This document shows, one piece after another, positions 1 through 8,630 of a DNA stretch of 64,000 bases. This DNA comes from Akkermansiaceae bacterium (GTDB lineage Bacteria > Verrucomicrobiota > Verrucomicrobiia > Verrucomicrobiales > Akkermansiaceae). Each line of letters begins with the position of its first letter. Position 1 is the stretch's first letter. Location: assembly GCA_019634595.1 (NCBI GenBank), contig JAHCBC010000002.1:620001-684000 (forward strand), in the 5' to 3' direction. Below the pieces are notes generated by a model. It made no database searches. It saw only the letters and a list, made by a program, of their open reading frames with translations, and was not told where the DNA came from. The position numbers and the translations under genes are program-made.

Positions 1-300
1 GGTCTCCACCGCGACGAGCTTCACATCAGAGGAAAGGAGCTGCTCCAGCGACAGCCGTGGCAGATCCGCATAGGCCTTGTTCCTCGCCGCACGCTGCCAC
101 AGCGCGTCATCCGGCTCACAGATGCCGGTGACCTGATAGAGGTTCGGCAGATTCCGCATCGCCTGCATCTTTCCGGCGGCATGGGAATGCCCGGTGCCGA
201 TCTGTGCGGCGGGGATGCGCGCGCCCGCAGGCTGTGCCGCCACCGTGCCCGCCCCCGCGAGAGCGAGCGCGGTGGTGGAAAGGAACTGGCGGCGCTGCAT
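1..300 (-). CDS. Gfo/Idh/MocA family oxidoreductase, Tat-type leader (C-terminus beyond window)
   Basis: Only the first 100 codons are present; the gene continues past the left edge. The protein starts MQRRQFLSTTALALAGAG, a twin-arginine leader, so it is probably exported folded with its cofactor. After the leader comes the Rossmann start IGTGHSHAAGKMQAM, then a second strand ending GICEPD. This is the NAD(P)-binding N-terminus typical of secreted Gfo/Idh/MocA oxidoreductases in Verrucomicrobiota and Planctomycetes, which act on sugars or inositols. The substrate cannot be told. The ATG at 298-300 is the only start that includes the leader. Confidence 0.8.
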   Translation of the reverse strand, partial: MQRRQFLSTTALALAGAGTVAAQPAGARIPAAQIGTGHSHAAGKMQAMRNLPNLYQVTGICEPDDALWQRAARNKAYADLPRLSLEQLLSSDVKLVAVET

Positions 301-326
301 GGTGACGGGAGGTCCCAAAGTTTTGG

Positions 327-1298
327 TCAGCCGATGGTCACCTTCCCATCGGTATCCCGGCGGAAGGTGTGGAGGAGGTTGCCTTTCTCATCGATGAACC
401 GCGTCGTGACCGCCTTGCGGTCCACATGGATGTGGTTGAAGCCGAGCTGCGCCCGGGCGAAGCCACGGTCCGTTTCCTTGACCTCGTGCAGGGCGCGCCC
501 GCCTCCACCGGAGACGATGAAACTCGTCTCATATCCATCCACCTCCAGATGTTGCAGCGTATGGTCGTGCCCGGCGATGCAGTGGGAGATCCGGTGCTTC
601 TTCAGGTGGGGACCCCATTCGGCGATGAGCTTCTCATTGTCCTTCCGCTTGCTGCTGGAGGTGAACAGCGGGAAATGGTTCACCATCCAGGTCCAGGGGG
701 CGGTGGTCTTGCGTTGCAGCTCCTTTTCGAGGAACTCCCTCTGGGCCAACTGTTCCTCTTTGGTGATGATGGGATTCCCGTCGAGGACGATCATCCTCAC
801 CAACGGGCCGGTGGCGTCCTTGAGTTCCTCGACGTACCATTTCGCCGGGAGCTTCCAGCGCGATTTCGGGTTCTCGGCGGCATACCGGAGCTGCCAGTCC
901 GCCTTGGTGAGCTGCGGCTTCTCCTTGCCGACATGCTCGTAGTCGTGGTTGCCGAGGCAGGCGTAGAAATTGCAACCCAGCGTCTTCTCCGGATACATCT
1001 CCTCGAAGCCGGTCCTGAACCGGTCCATGGTGAACTTGCCGTAGAAGTTGTCGCCGAGCGCGAGCACCCCCGCGAGCGGGGTTTTCAGATCCCGCGCATA
1101 CGCGGACATCTGGTTGGCGACTTCGATCTGCTCCTTGTTGGCGGAGCCGAAATCGCCGAAGGCCAGCAGATGGAGGCCACCCTGTTTGGCAGGAAAGGCC
1201 CCGGGCTGCGCGCCCACACGGGATAACAGGTTCCCGGCGATGACGGCCGAGCTGAAGCAAACGGTCTTCCGGATGACGTCACGCCGGGTGATGTTCAT
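327..1298 (-). CDS. Tat-exported metallophosphoesterase (purple acid phosphatase-like)
   Basis: A 323-residue calcineurin-type phosphoesterase. The leader MNITRRDVIRKTV carries a twin arginine, so a periplasmic enzyme is expected. The metal-ligand blocks are in family order: GDFG (D49), LGDN (D83), GNHD (116-119), then VNHFPLF and GHDHTLQHL near the C-terminus. Spacing and the GHDH..L block resemble the tartrate-resistant acid phosphatase group, which cleaves phosphomonoesters with a two-metal centre. It starts 24 bp from the stop of the upstream esterase gene and is probably co-transcribed with it. Exact substrate unknown. Confidence 0.85.
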   Translation of the reverse strand: MNITRRDVIRKTVCFSSAVIAGNLLSRVGAQPGAFPAKQGGLHLLAFGDFGSANKEQIEVANQMSAYARDLKTPLAGVLALGDNFYGKFTMDRFRTGFEEMYPEKTLGCNFYACLGNHDYEHVGKEKPQLTKADWQLRYAAENPKSRWKLPAKWYVEELKDATGPLVRMIVLDGNPIITKEEQLAQREFLEKELQRKTTAPWTWMVNHFPLFTSSSKRKDNEKLIAEWGPHLKKHRISHCIAGHDHTLQHLEVDGYETSFIVSGGGGRALHEVKETDRGFARAQLGFNHIHVDRKAVTTRFIDEKGNLLHTFRRDTDGKVTIG

Positions 1299-1322
1299 GG
1301 TGGTGGGTTTTTGGATAGGTCG

Positions 1323-2885
1323 TTACTTCGGTTGGGTGACCAGCGGGAAGTCATCCGTGCGGAACGGGGTGAGCGGCAGGCCTTCCTGGCTGAAGATGTT
1401 GCACACCGGATTGTCCGCCCACGCGTAGCGCACGGCCACCGGGTTCGGCACCTTCGCGCTGCTGACGATGATGTTGGTCTTCACCGCGCCGGGCGCGAAC
1501 TTCGCATCCGCCCAGACCCACTTCTTGTCCTCCCCGCAAATCGCGAAGCCCTTCAGCTCGTTCACATCCACCGTGCGGAGACCGGCTCCGGAGCCGATGT
1601 GGTCGATGGTCACGTTCACCTTGCCGTCCTTGATCTCATGGCCCTTGTACTCCGGGCTGCGGTGCGGGATGTCCTTGATGCCATAGTCCTGCACCAGTGC
1701 CCAGCGGGCCAGCCGCTCCGCCACATCACGCTTGTTGCGCGGGTGGATGTCGTTCGCCTCGCCGAGGTCGATGATGACCGCCTGCCCGGTGTTCTTCAGC
1801 GTGTTCATCGTCTTCGTCTGGGACTCGCGCAGTTCGGCCCACGCGCTGTCGCCCGGCTCCGGCTTCTCCGCCATGTAGTCGGCCAGTTGGACGAAGTAGA
1901 AAGGGAAATCCCCCTGCTTCCAGTCCTTGCGCCACTCGGAGATCATGAGGGTCATCAGCTCGTTGTACTGGTAGGCGCGTCCGGCGTTGGACTCACCCTG
2001 GTACCAGATCGCGCCCTTCATGCCGTAGCCGATGATCGGGTTGAGGCAGCCGGCGTAGAGGTTGCCCGGGCGGCCCTGGCCCTTCAGTTGGTTCTGCGGT
2101 GCGCGCGGTGCGGTGGGTGGATCCTCCCCGGCGGCCTTCGCGGCATCCCGCTTCGCTTCCCAGGCCTTCTTCTGCTCGTTGTACTTCGCGACGGCTTCGT
2201 CGTGGTTGTAGGTCGCTTCGATCTTCTTCCAGTTGTCCATCACGGCCTTGAAGCGTGGGTCCGCGTCGATCACGTCGCGCTTCACCCAAGCTTCCGCTGC
2301 GGAGCCGCCCCAAGCGTTGTCGATCAGGCCCACCGGCACGTCCAGGATCTTCTGGAGCAGGTTGCCGTAGAAATATCCGACCGCTGAGAAATCCGGCACG
2401 CTGTCCGGACCGGCGACGGCCCAGTTGCCCTTGAAGTCATCCTGCAGCTCCTGGGTGCCCACGTTCGGCACGGAAATGAGGCGCAGGTTGCCGTTCTTCG
2501 AGGCCAGCTTCTCCAGGTCGAAGTCCCAGCACATCCGCACCGACCAGCCCATGTTCGACTGGCCGGAGCATAGCCACACCTCACCGACGAGCACGTTCTT
2601 CACCTCCGCGGAGGTGGTGCCCTTGAAGGTCATGGTGGCGGGGGTGGCGTTCGCTGGCAGCGCGTCCAGGGAGACGGTCCACTTCCCCTTGTCGTCGGCC
2701 TTCGCCTTCTTCGTCTGGTTGCCGAAGGTGACGGTCACCTCGGTGCCGGGGGTATCCCAGCCCCAGATGGGGTTCGCCTGCTTCTGCTGCAGGACCATGT
2801 TGTCACCGATGATGGCGGGCAGTTTCAGCTCGGCGTGCGCCGCCAGGGCGGACGCGAGCAACAGCGTGGGGATGGTTTTTGTCAT
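1323..2885 (-). CDS. Sialate O-acetylesterase family protein (secreted SGNH-type esterase)
   Basis: A 520-residue protein with a cleavable Sec leader ending around SALAAHA. The N-terminal third is a beta domain (IIGDNMVLQQ, then WTVSL). The catalytic part begins with VWLCSGQSNMGWS, where the serine of GQSNM is the nucleophile, and continues with AIWYQGESNAG and a late DIHPRNKRD segment supplying the Asp-x-x-His pair. Family members remove O-acetyl groups from sialic acids or, in environmental Verrucomicrobiota, from other acetylated glycans; substrate is not resolvable here. A strong terminator lies just upstream (2901-2940), so it probably has its own promoter. Confidence 0.88.
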   Translation of the reverse strand: MTKTIPTLLLASALAAHAELKLPAIIGDNMVLQQKQANPIWGWDTPGTEVTVTFGNQTKKAKADDKGKWTVSLDALPANATPATMTFKGTTSAEVKNVLVGEVWLCSGQSNMGWSVRMCWDFDLEKLASKNGNLRLISVPNVGTQELQDDFKGNWAVAGPDSVPDFSAVGYFYGNLLQKILDVPVGLIDNAWGGSAAEAWVKRDVIDADPRFKAVMDNWKKIEATYNHDEAVAKYNEQKKAWEAKRDAAKAAGEDPPTAPRAPQNQLKGQGRPGNLYAGCLNPIIGYGMKGAIWYQGESNAGRAYQYNELMTLMISEWRKDWKQGDFPFYFVQLADYMAEKPEPGDSAWAELRESQTKTMNTLKNTGQAVIIDLGEANDIHPRNKRDVAERLARWALVQDYGIKDIPHRSPEYKGHEIKDGKVNVTIDHIGSGAGLRTVDVNELKGFAICGEDKKWVWADAKFAPGAVKTNIIVSSAKVPNPVAVRYAWADNPVCNIFSQEGLPLTPFRTDDFPLVTQPK

Positions 2886-2900
2886 GGGATTGGGAGAATC

Positions 2901-2940
2901 AGGGGAAAAGGAAAACGCCGGTGCGTGACCGGCGTTTTCC
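2901..2940 (-). terminator. Rho-independent terminator, 13-bp perfect stem
   Basis: Stem 2910-2922 pairs exactly with 2928-2940 around a 5-nt loop. Read on the minus strand it is followed by CTTTTCCCC, so it ends the transcript of the pyruvyltransferase-like gene whose stop is at 2950. The stem itself ends in TTTTCC on the plus strand, but no plus-strand gene precedes it. Confidence 0.85.
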
Positions 2941-2949
2941 GTTGGGGGA

Positions 2950-4221
2950 TCAGGCGTTGATGACGCCCTTGAGGACGGTCATCTGGGATTTGGCACGCTC
3001 TTCCACGTAGGCCATCGCCTTCTTCACCTTCGCCTCGGCGGCGGGGTAGTCCTTGTGGATGCCCATCAGGATGTCGAACATCTTCGAGGCCGGGGTGCTG
3101 TCGAACTCGGGCGCCCATTCCTCCAGGCCGATGTCCTTGAACATCCAGCATTTCGGCGAGTGGAACTCGGAGAAGGTGTGCATCATCGGTGTGCCCATCG
3201 CCAGCGCCATGATCGGCGTGTGCGGCTCATGGCAGATGACGGTGTGGGCGCGCTGGTAGAAGGAGCAGGCTTCATCGACGTTCCAGAACTCATCGAAGTT
3301 GACGACGTGCTTCTTCAGGTCGTCCGGCAGCGGGTCATAGACGAACTGCTTGTTGTACTGCATCTCCTTGTAGACCTCCGGGGCGATGACGACCTTGTAG
3401 CCGGTCTCCTTCACCCACATGGCGATGAGATCCTGATAGACCTTCGCGCGGCGCACGTCGTCGGCGATCATCTCCGGGGTCGGGTTGAGGGGGTTGAGCT
3501 TCTGGGGCCGCTTGTCATCCACTCCGGGGGTCGTCGGGGAGTGGGTGCGGAGCTGGATGGTGATGAACTTTTTCGGCTCCAAGCCGTGTTTCGCCAGCCG
3601 GGCGAGGGCTTTTTCCTCGTCGCGCACGTCGATGCCGAAACAGCCGTCGGGACAGAACTCCATGACCGGCGGCTTGACCCCCGCGTCCTGGAGGGTCTTC
3701 AGCGTCGTCGAGTCACGGCAGTAGATGAAGGCGGCGCTGTTCAGCAGGGCGATGCGTTCTTCGGCGCCCTTTCCGGTCACCATGTCCGGGAAATACGACT
3801 GACCCTGCAGGCCCCATGGCTTGCCGATCTTGTTGCAGTATTTCATGAAGTCGGTGGGCTGGCCCATGCCGGGGCCGCGCAGGAAGAAGTCGGAGCGGGC
3901 GATGGCCTGCTGCACCGCGCCGTCCTTCTCGGACAGGGAGCCTTTCACGATCTCCACCTTCGGGAAGCGCTTCGCCAGCATGGCGTCCACTTCCTTGTTG
4001 GTGTGGGCGGCCCACAGGATGACGTTGGCCTCCGGGAGGTATTGTTCGAGGAAACGGAGTGTGCCGGGGGTGTGCCCGATGTCACCGATGTTCTTGGTCG
4101 CCCATGCGCTGTGGAGCAGGACGGTCTTCTTTTTCGTCTCCTGGGAATAGGCGACGGCTGGCAGGGATGCCGCACCGAGGGCGAGGCCGGAGGTTTTGAG
4201 GAAATTGCGTCTTGAGGTCAT
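2950..4221 (-). CDS. Polysaccharide pyruvyl transferase family protein with Tat leader
   Basis: Start taken at the ATG at 4219-4221 because it opens a good Tat leader (MTSRRNFLKTSGLALGAAS); the frame stays open 26 codons further up, but that part is not leader-like. The 423-residue protein has the two-lobed GT-B-like pyruvyltransferase layout: NIGDIGHTPGTLRFLE at the start of lobe one, RGPGMGQP, then an acceptor-side segment with CHEPHTPIMALAMGTP. Characterised members move pyruvate from PEP to cell-wall sugars in the cytoplasm, so an export signal is odd. The donor or role may differ in this subgroup. Confidence 0.75.
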   Translation of the reverse strand: MTSRRNFLKTSGLALGAASLPAVAYSQETKKKTVLLHSAWATKNIGDIGHTPGTLRFLEQYLPEANVILWAAHTNKEVDAMLAKRFPKVEIVKGSLSEKDGAVQQAIARSDFFLRGPGMGQPTDFMKYCNKIGKPWGLQGQSYFPDMVTGKGAEERIALLNSAAFIYCRDSTTLKTLQDAGVKPPVMEFCPDGCFGIDVRDEEKALARLAKHGLEPKKFITIQLRTHSPTTPGVDDKRPQKLNPLNPTPEMIADDVRRAKVYQDLIAMWVKETGYKVVIAPEVYKEMQYNKQFVYDPLPDDLKKHVVNFDEFWNVDEACSFYQRAHTVICHEPHTPIMALAMGTPMMHTFSEFHSPKCWMFKDIGLEEWAPEFDSTPASKMFDILMGIHKDYPAAEAKVKKAMAYVEERAKSQMTVLKGVINA

Positions 4222-4303
4222 TTTTTGGAATGGGATTGAACGGGGAATAGAAGAAGAATCTTCCAGAAAAGTGAATGTCCGCAGGAGGAGGAAGGTCACA
4301 TTT

Positions 4304-5113
4304 TCATTTCGCGGCGACGCGCTTGATGAAAGCGGCCACGGCGGGCATGGAACCCTTCCCGACCGTGCCGTGGTCGAAGCCCGCCAGCTCGTGGAACTCC
4401 GCGTCCGGGTGGCCCAGGTTCTTCAGCGTGATGTGGAACAGGTCGTTTTCCTCCACGCGGCTCTTGTATTCGATCTTCCGGTCGCCGGTGATCAGGCAGA
4501 TCGGCGGCAGGTTCTTCGAGGCGAAGTAAAGCGGCGCGAATTCGTCGATCAGCGGGCGCAGCGCCTCTCCCGTGTCCCCGCGCAGCTTCTTCACGTGGAA
4601 GTGCGTCGTCACCTGCGCGCTCACCGGGATGATGCCGGCCAGCGATTGGTTCGAGATCTGGTGGGCGGCCAGCCACTTCGGGTCCATGCCCACCATCAGG
4701 GCCAGGTAGCCCCCGGCCGAGTGGCCGGAAATGAAGATCTTCTCCCGGTCACCGCCGTACTCCGCCGCATGGCGGAAAGCCCACGCCGTCGCGGCGGCGG
4801 CATCCTCCAGGGAGCAGGGGAACTTGCCCGGTGGGTCGAAGCGGTAGCTGGCCGTCACCACCACCACATTTTCATCCGGCAGGGCGGGAAACCCTCGCTT
4901 GCCGGAGGTCAGGCCACCGCCATGGAACCAGATCAGCACCGGCAGGTCTTTGGCCCCCGCCGGGCGGCGGACGTCCAGCTTGCACTGGGCTTTCTGGTAT
5001 TCATCCGCCCGCTCCAGAGCGGCACCTTCATAATATGAGATGGCCTTGTCCGTGACCGGTTCGGCATGGGTGAGAGTGGCCATGGCCACGAAAAGGAGAA
5101 ACAGGGCTTTCAC
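4304..5113 (-). CDS. Secreted alpha/beta-hydrolase (BD-FAE/carbohydrate-esterase-like)
   Basis: A 269-residue hydrolase starting at GTG (5111-5113), the only start keeping the leader MKALFLLFVAMATLTHA. FHGGG supplies the oxyanion hole and GHSAGGY the nucleophilic serine; LITGDRKIE and FDHGTVG near the C-terminus fit the acid and the histidine. The motif set matches the HSL/BD-FAE group of small esterases that deacetylate or deferuloylate plant polysaccharide. It sits among other exported carbohydrate-active genes on the same strand. Substrate is inferred from the family only. Confidence 0.82.
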   Translation of the reverse strand: MKALFLLFVAMATLTHAEPVTDKAISYYEGAALERADEYQKAQCKLDVRRPAGAKDLPVLIWFHGGGLTSGKRGFPALPDENVVVVTASYRFDPPGKFPCSLEDAAAATAWAFRHAAEYGGDREKIFISGHSAGGYLALMVGMDPKWLAAHQISNQSLAGIIPVSAQVTTHFHVKKLRGDTGEALRPLIDEFAPLYFASKNLPPICLITGDRKIEYKSRVEENDLFHITLKNLGHPDAEFHELAGFDHGTVGKGSMPAVAAFIKRVAAK

Positions 5114-5218
5114 TGCCTGCCAGTTGAGGGGAGCGGCCCCGGTGCGTCAAGCGGGCTGGAAAAATGGTAGGACCGGTCCGGACGGCTGCTACCGGCGTTC
5201 GGGCACATCCTTTGCATC

Positions 5219-7312
5219 TCAGTCCGCCAGCAGGTTCAGCCGGTAAAAACGCCTCGGCGTATCTTCCAGCGCATCCGGGTCCGTGACCTGGATGGTGGAG
5301 CCGGTGCCGGTCACGGGACCACCCAGCGGTGTCCATGGCGGAGCCAGCGTGTCGCTCCACTCGATCTGGTAGCGGCGCTCCGCGTTCGCGGAAAAGCCCA
5401 GCACCATGCCCGTCCCCGACGCCTGGAGGGAGGCAAACCCGAGACGGCTGCCGCCCGACCTCGGGTCCGTCCCACCGAGGAACTCCGCCAGGTTGTTGAA
5501 GCCGTCCCCGTCCGGATCTTCCGTGGCGGTCTGGGCCAGCGTGCCCAGCTTCTCCGTCTCCCACCAGTCCGGCAGGCCGTCGTTGTCCGTGTCGATCATC
5601 TTCAGCAGATCCAGCCTGCCTCCGCGGATCGTCCTGCCGGCCAGAGCCGGGACGGTGGTGGTGTGGTCCAGGATCCGGGAGATCCGTTGGGCCATGGTTT
5701 CCGTCGGGAAATTCAGCGCCGCAAAGGCGACCGCCGCGCTCACGTGGGGCGTCGCCATCGACGTCCCGCTGATGAACCGGTAGGCCACGGAGGGATGCGG
5801 TGCGTTCACCAGATTGCCCGTGGCGGGGAGGGAGGCCAGGATGGCATTGCCGGTTGCCAGCGTGACCTGCAGGGCGGGCAGCCAGTTTCCCGCCGCACCG
5901 AGTGTCCAGCCGCCCGTGTCGTCCACGTTGTTGTAGATGATGACGCCCACCGCTCCGGCTGTCCTTGCCCGCGTCACCTTGTCCGCGAACGTGTTGTTGC
6001 CCCTCTGGATGAGGGCGATGTTTCCGCTGACGGCGGGGGGAAAGGCGGCGCTGGTTTCCCCCGTGCCGCAGTGGTGGATGGTGCGTGTCAGGCCCGCCGG
6101 AGGGGTCAGGCCGGAAAACTCGATCTCCGCCGCCAGGTGGGTCGTGGAACCGATGGTGACGGTGGAGAGCCTCCCGCCCAGCGACACGGGCACGGTCGAG
6201 TAGATGTCCGTCCCCGGCGCGGCCAGATCCACCGTCGTCGCCCCGTAGTTGGAAAAGCTGGAAAGCCCGTTCCGTGGGTCGATGGACGCCACGGTGATGA
6301 TATTTGGAAGCGCGTAGTTCGCCGGATACTGCGGGATCGCGTCGTTGTTGGTGGTGTCGTTGCCCGCCGCCGCGCACAGGACGATGCCCGCGTTCCCCAG
6401 CGCGGCGATGGCATTGAATTCCGCGGTGGTTTGGGAAAGCCCACCGTAGGAGGCGTTGAACGCCACGATGTTCACGCCCCGCTGCTTCTGCGCCACAGCG
6501 TAGTTGTACGCCGCGATGATGGCGGAGGTGGACATGTTCTCACCGTCCGTGGACAGCTTCATCGGCAGGATCTTCGCCTTGAACTGCAGGCCGATCACGC
6601 CCTGCGCGTTCCTCCCCGTGGCGGCGATGGTCCCCGCCACATGCGTCCCGTGAAAGCCGGAGTCCGTCATCGATGCCGTATTGGCGGCGAAGTCATAGCC
6701 ATGCACGTCGTCCACGTAGCCGTTGCCGTCGTCATCGATGCCGTTGCCCGGGATCTCCGCCGGATTTGTCCACACATTCGGCGCCAGGTCCGGGTGGGTG
6801 ATGTCCACGCCGGTATCCGCCACGCACACCACGATGTCCTGCGCGGGCGTGGTGGTCCGGGAAAGGTTCCACGCCTGGATGAAGCGCGTGTCCACCCCGC
6901 TGGTACCCGCGCTCAGGTTCGCCACCTGTCCGGTGTTCTCCAGTCCCCACAGCTTCGGGAAATGCGGATCGTTCGGGCGGATGAAGGAAACTTTCCGCAG
7001 ATAGTTCGGCTCCGCCGTTTCCACGCTGGGGTCCGCTTTCAGTTCCGCGATCAGCGCGGCGGTCGTCCGGCTCTTGTCGCGGACCATCCCGTGCAGCTTC
7101 CCGCGGGACGCTCCCACCCGGTCATAGGTCTCCGCCAGCCGCATCTTCCGCCCCGCCATCTTCGTGCGGGCGGCCGCTTCCGGCACATCCGCACGGAAGG
7201 TCACCAGCACCTCCCCCTCCACATACGGATCCTCTTTCGCCGACGCCATCATCGAAAAGGCGGTCGCCAGCAAGGTCAGGCTGCGGAAAAGGATGGAAGC
7301 GTGTGGACGCAT
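5219..7312 (-). CDS. Secreted S8 subtilisin-like serine peptidase with PA insert and Ca-binding repeats
   Basis: A 697-residue preproprotein: leader (about 1-25), inhibitor-like prodomain with VEGEVLVTF (about 31-110), then the peptidase. The triad is visible as D166 (VADTGVD), H221 (HGTHVAGTIA) and S518 (SGTSMATPHV). Residues about 380-505 between His and Ser form a protease-associated insert (IALIQRGNNTFADK, GAVGVIIYNN). After the catalytic domain come Ca-binding repeats (DTDNDGLPDWWE, DPDGDGFNN) and a C-terminal domain ending RRFYRLNLLAD, a layout I associate with Verrucomicrobiota exoenzymes. Probable extracellular degradative protease. Confidence 0.93.
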   Translation of the reverse strand: MRPHASILFRSLTLLATAFSMMASAKEDPYVEGEVLVTFRADVPEAAARTKMAGRKMRLAETYDRVGASRGKLHGMVRDKSRTTAALIAELKADPSVETAEPNYLRKVSFIRPNDPHFPKLWGLENTGQVANLSAGTSGVDTRFIQAWNLSRTTTPAQDIVVCVADTGVDITHPDLAPNVWTNPAEIPGNGIDDDGNGYVDDVHGYDFAANTASMTDSGFHGTHVAGTIAATGRNAQGVIGLQFKAKILPMKLSTDGENMSTSAIIAAYNYAVAQKQRGVNIVAFNASYGGLSQTTAEFNAIAALGNAGIVLCAAAGNDTTNNDAIPQYPANYALPNIITVASIDPRNGLSSFSNYGATTVDLAAPGTDIYSTVPVSLGGRLSTVTIGSTTHLAAEIEFSGLTPPAGLTRTIHHCGTGETSAAFPPAVSGNIALIQRGNNTFADKVTRARTAGAVGVIIYNNVDDTGGWTLGAAGNWLPALQVTLATGNAILASLPATGNLVNAPHPSVAYRFISGTSMATPHVSAAVAFAALNFPTETMAQRISRILDHTTTVPALAGRTIRGGRLDLLKMIDTDNDGLPDWWETEKLGTLAQTATEDPDGDGFNNLAEFLGGTDPRSGGSRLGFASLQASGTGMVLGFSANAERRYQIEWSDTLAPPWTPLGGPVTGTGSTIQVTDPDALEDTPRRFYRLNLLAD

Positions 7313-7424
7313 GGAACGGAGATCCGGAGCAGGTCATCTCCCGGAAGCGGACGGAACTTGCGCCGTTTTTAATGTAATTACAATGACAATTAGATTTCTC
7401 CGGATCGCCAACCCGTAGCACCCG

Positions 7425-7463
7425 AATCCGTGCAATCCGTTAATCCATCTGAAATCCGTGGTC
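7425..7463. repeat. Degenerate AATCCGT tandem repeat
   Basis: Four imperfect units (AATCCGTGC, AATCCGTT, AATCCATCTGA, AATCCGTGGTC) in the roughly 300-bp gap between the subtilase and the YheT-type hydrolase. No gene is visible in 7313-7612. The left part of that gap (7370-7400) is relatively AT-rich and may hold the subtilase promoter. Confidence 0.6.
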
Positions 7464-7549
7464 AAAAAATGCCCGTCAGCCTGATACCCGCTCAGACCTG
7501 AAGGCATCCCATTTCAGCGAGCAGCAAAAATCCTGCCCCAATTTCATAC

Positions 7550-7579
7550 ATTCGCGTCCATTCGCGTTGATTCGCGGTT
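7550..7579. repeat. Three 10-bp phased repeats ATTCGCGNNN
   Basis: The decamers ATTCGCGTCC, ATTCGCGTTG and ATTCGCGGTT follow each other without gaps, so the ATTCGCG core recurs once per helical turn, 33 bp before the hydrolase start at 7613. This could be a DNA-bending or protein-binding site or a fragment of a dispersed repeat family; nothing in the sequence decides. Confidence 0.75.
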
Positions 7580-7612
7580 GAAAACCAAAAGCCGTCCCCG
7601 GATGCTCTCTCC

Positions 7613-8578
7613 GTGCCGCTGATCGAGCATTCCACCTACCGCGCCCCATGGTGGCTGCCGGGCGGCCACTTGCAGACCATCGTCCCCGCCCTCTTCCGGC
7701 GGGTGAAGCCGGTCACCACCCTGCGGGAGCGGCTGGAACTGGACGACGGGGACTTCCTCGACCTCGCGTGGGCGGGAAAAACGTCCAGACGCCTCGCCAT
7801 CCTCTCCCACGGCCTGGAGGGCAGCAGCGATGCCGCCTACATCCAGGGCATGGCCCGCTCATTGGTCGCCGCCGGTTGGGACGCCCTCGCGTGGAACTTC
7901 CGCGGCTGTGGCACGGAGCCGAACCGGCTGCTCTCCTTCTACCACAGCGGCGCCACGGAGGACCTGGACGCCGTCATCCGCCACGTGCTCGCCGTCCACC
8001 CGGCGGAGGAGATCGACCTCATCGGCTTCAGCCTCGGCGGGAACCTCACGCTGAAATACCTCGGCGAGCCGCGCGAACGGCCGGAGCAACTCCGCCGCGC
8101 CCTCGCCTTCTCCGTCCCGTGCGATCTCGCGGACTCCGCCCGCAAGCTGTCGGACCCCGCCAACCGCCTCTACATGCGGCGTTTCCTGCGCTCCCTCCGC
8201 ACCAAGCTCCGCGTGAAGGAATCCCTCTTCCCCGGCTCCCTCGATCTCGCCGGGCTGGACCAGATCGCCGACTTCCTCCAGTTCGACGACCGCTTCACCG
8301 CGCCCCTCCACGGCTTCAGGAACGCGGAGGACTACTGGATCCGCAGCAGTTGCCGCCAGTTCCTACCGCACATCCGCATCCCGACGTTGCTGGTGAATGC
8401 GCTCAACGATCCGTTCCTGGGGGAGAGATGCTATCCGAGGGAGGAGGCGCGGGAGAGCGAGTGGTTCTCGCTGGAGACGCCAGGGGATGGGGGGCACGTG
8501 TCATTCCCATCCCGAAATGGATCGTGGCCCCATGACCGGGCGCTGGAGTTCCTGGGGCGCCACGGGGTGCCCAGATAG
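7613..8578 (+). CDS. YheT-type alpha/beta-hydrolase
   Basis: A 321-residue cytoplasmic hydrolase without a leader, starting at GTG 7613 (an upstream ATG at 7602 is out of frame and stops at once). The family opening is clear: WWLPGGHLQTIVPAL, then DFLDLAW, LSHGLEGSS, WNFRGCGTEPN, and the nucleophile elbow LIGFSLGGNLTLKYLGE. It ends near GGHVSFPS, which carries the catalytic His. E. coli YheT and its eukaryotic ABHD1/3 relatives act on lipid or medium-chain esters; the bacterial substrate is not established. Length is normal. Confidence 0.85.
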   Translation: MPLIEHSTYRAPWWLPGGHLQTIVPALFRRVKPVTTLRERLELDDGDFLDLAWAGKTSRRLAILSHGLEGSSDAAYIQGMARSLVAAGWDALAWNFRGCGTEPNRLLSFYHSGATEDLDAVIRHVLAVHPAEEIDLIGFSLGGNLTLKYLGEPRERPEQLRRALAFSVPCDLADSARKLSDPANRLYMRRFLRSLRTKLRVKESLFPGSLDLAGLDQIADFLQFDDRFTAPLHGFRNAEDYWIRSSCRQFLPHIRIPTLLVNALNDPFLGERCYPREEARESEWFSLETPGDGGHVSFPSRNGSWPHDRALEFLGRHGVPR

Positions 8579-8630
8579 GATGTTGGTTTCTTTATAAGAA
8601 TTCATGCGGTGATCCGGTATCTGTAATTCT

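Noticed and set aside
5166..5193. GGTAG...CTACC palindrome with inner GGACCGGTCC between subtilase and esterase
   Set aside because: Only 5-bp outer arms and no T-run; could be a remnant of the GTAGCG-type element but not supportable.
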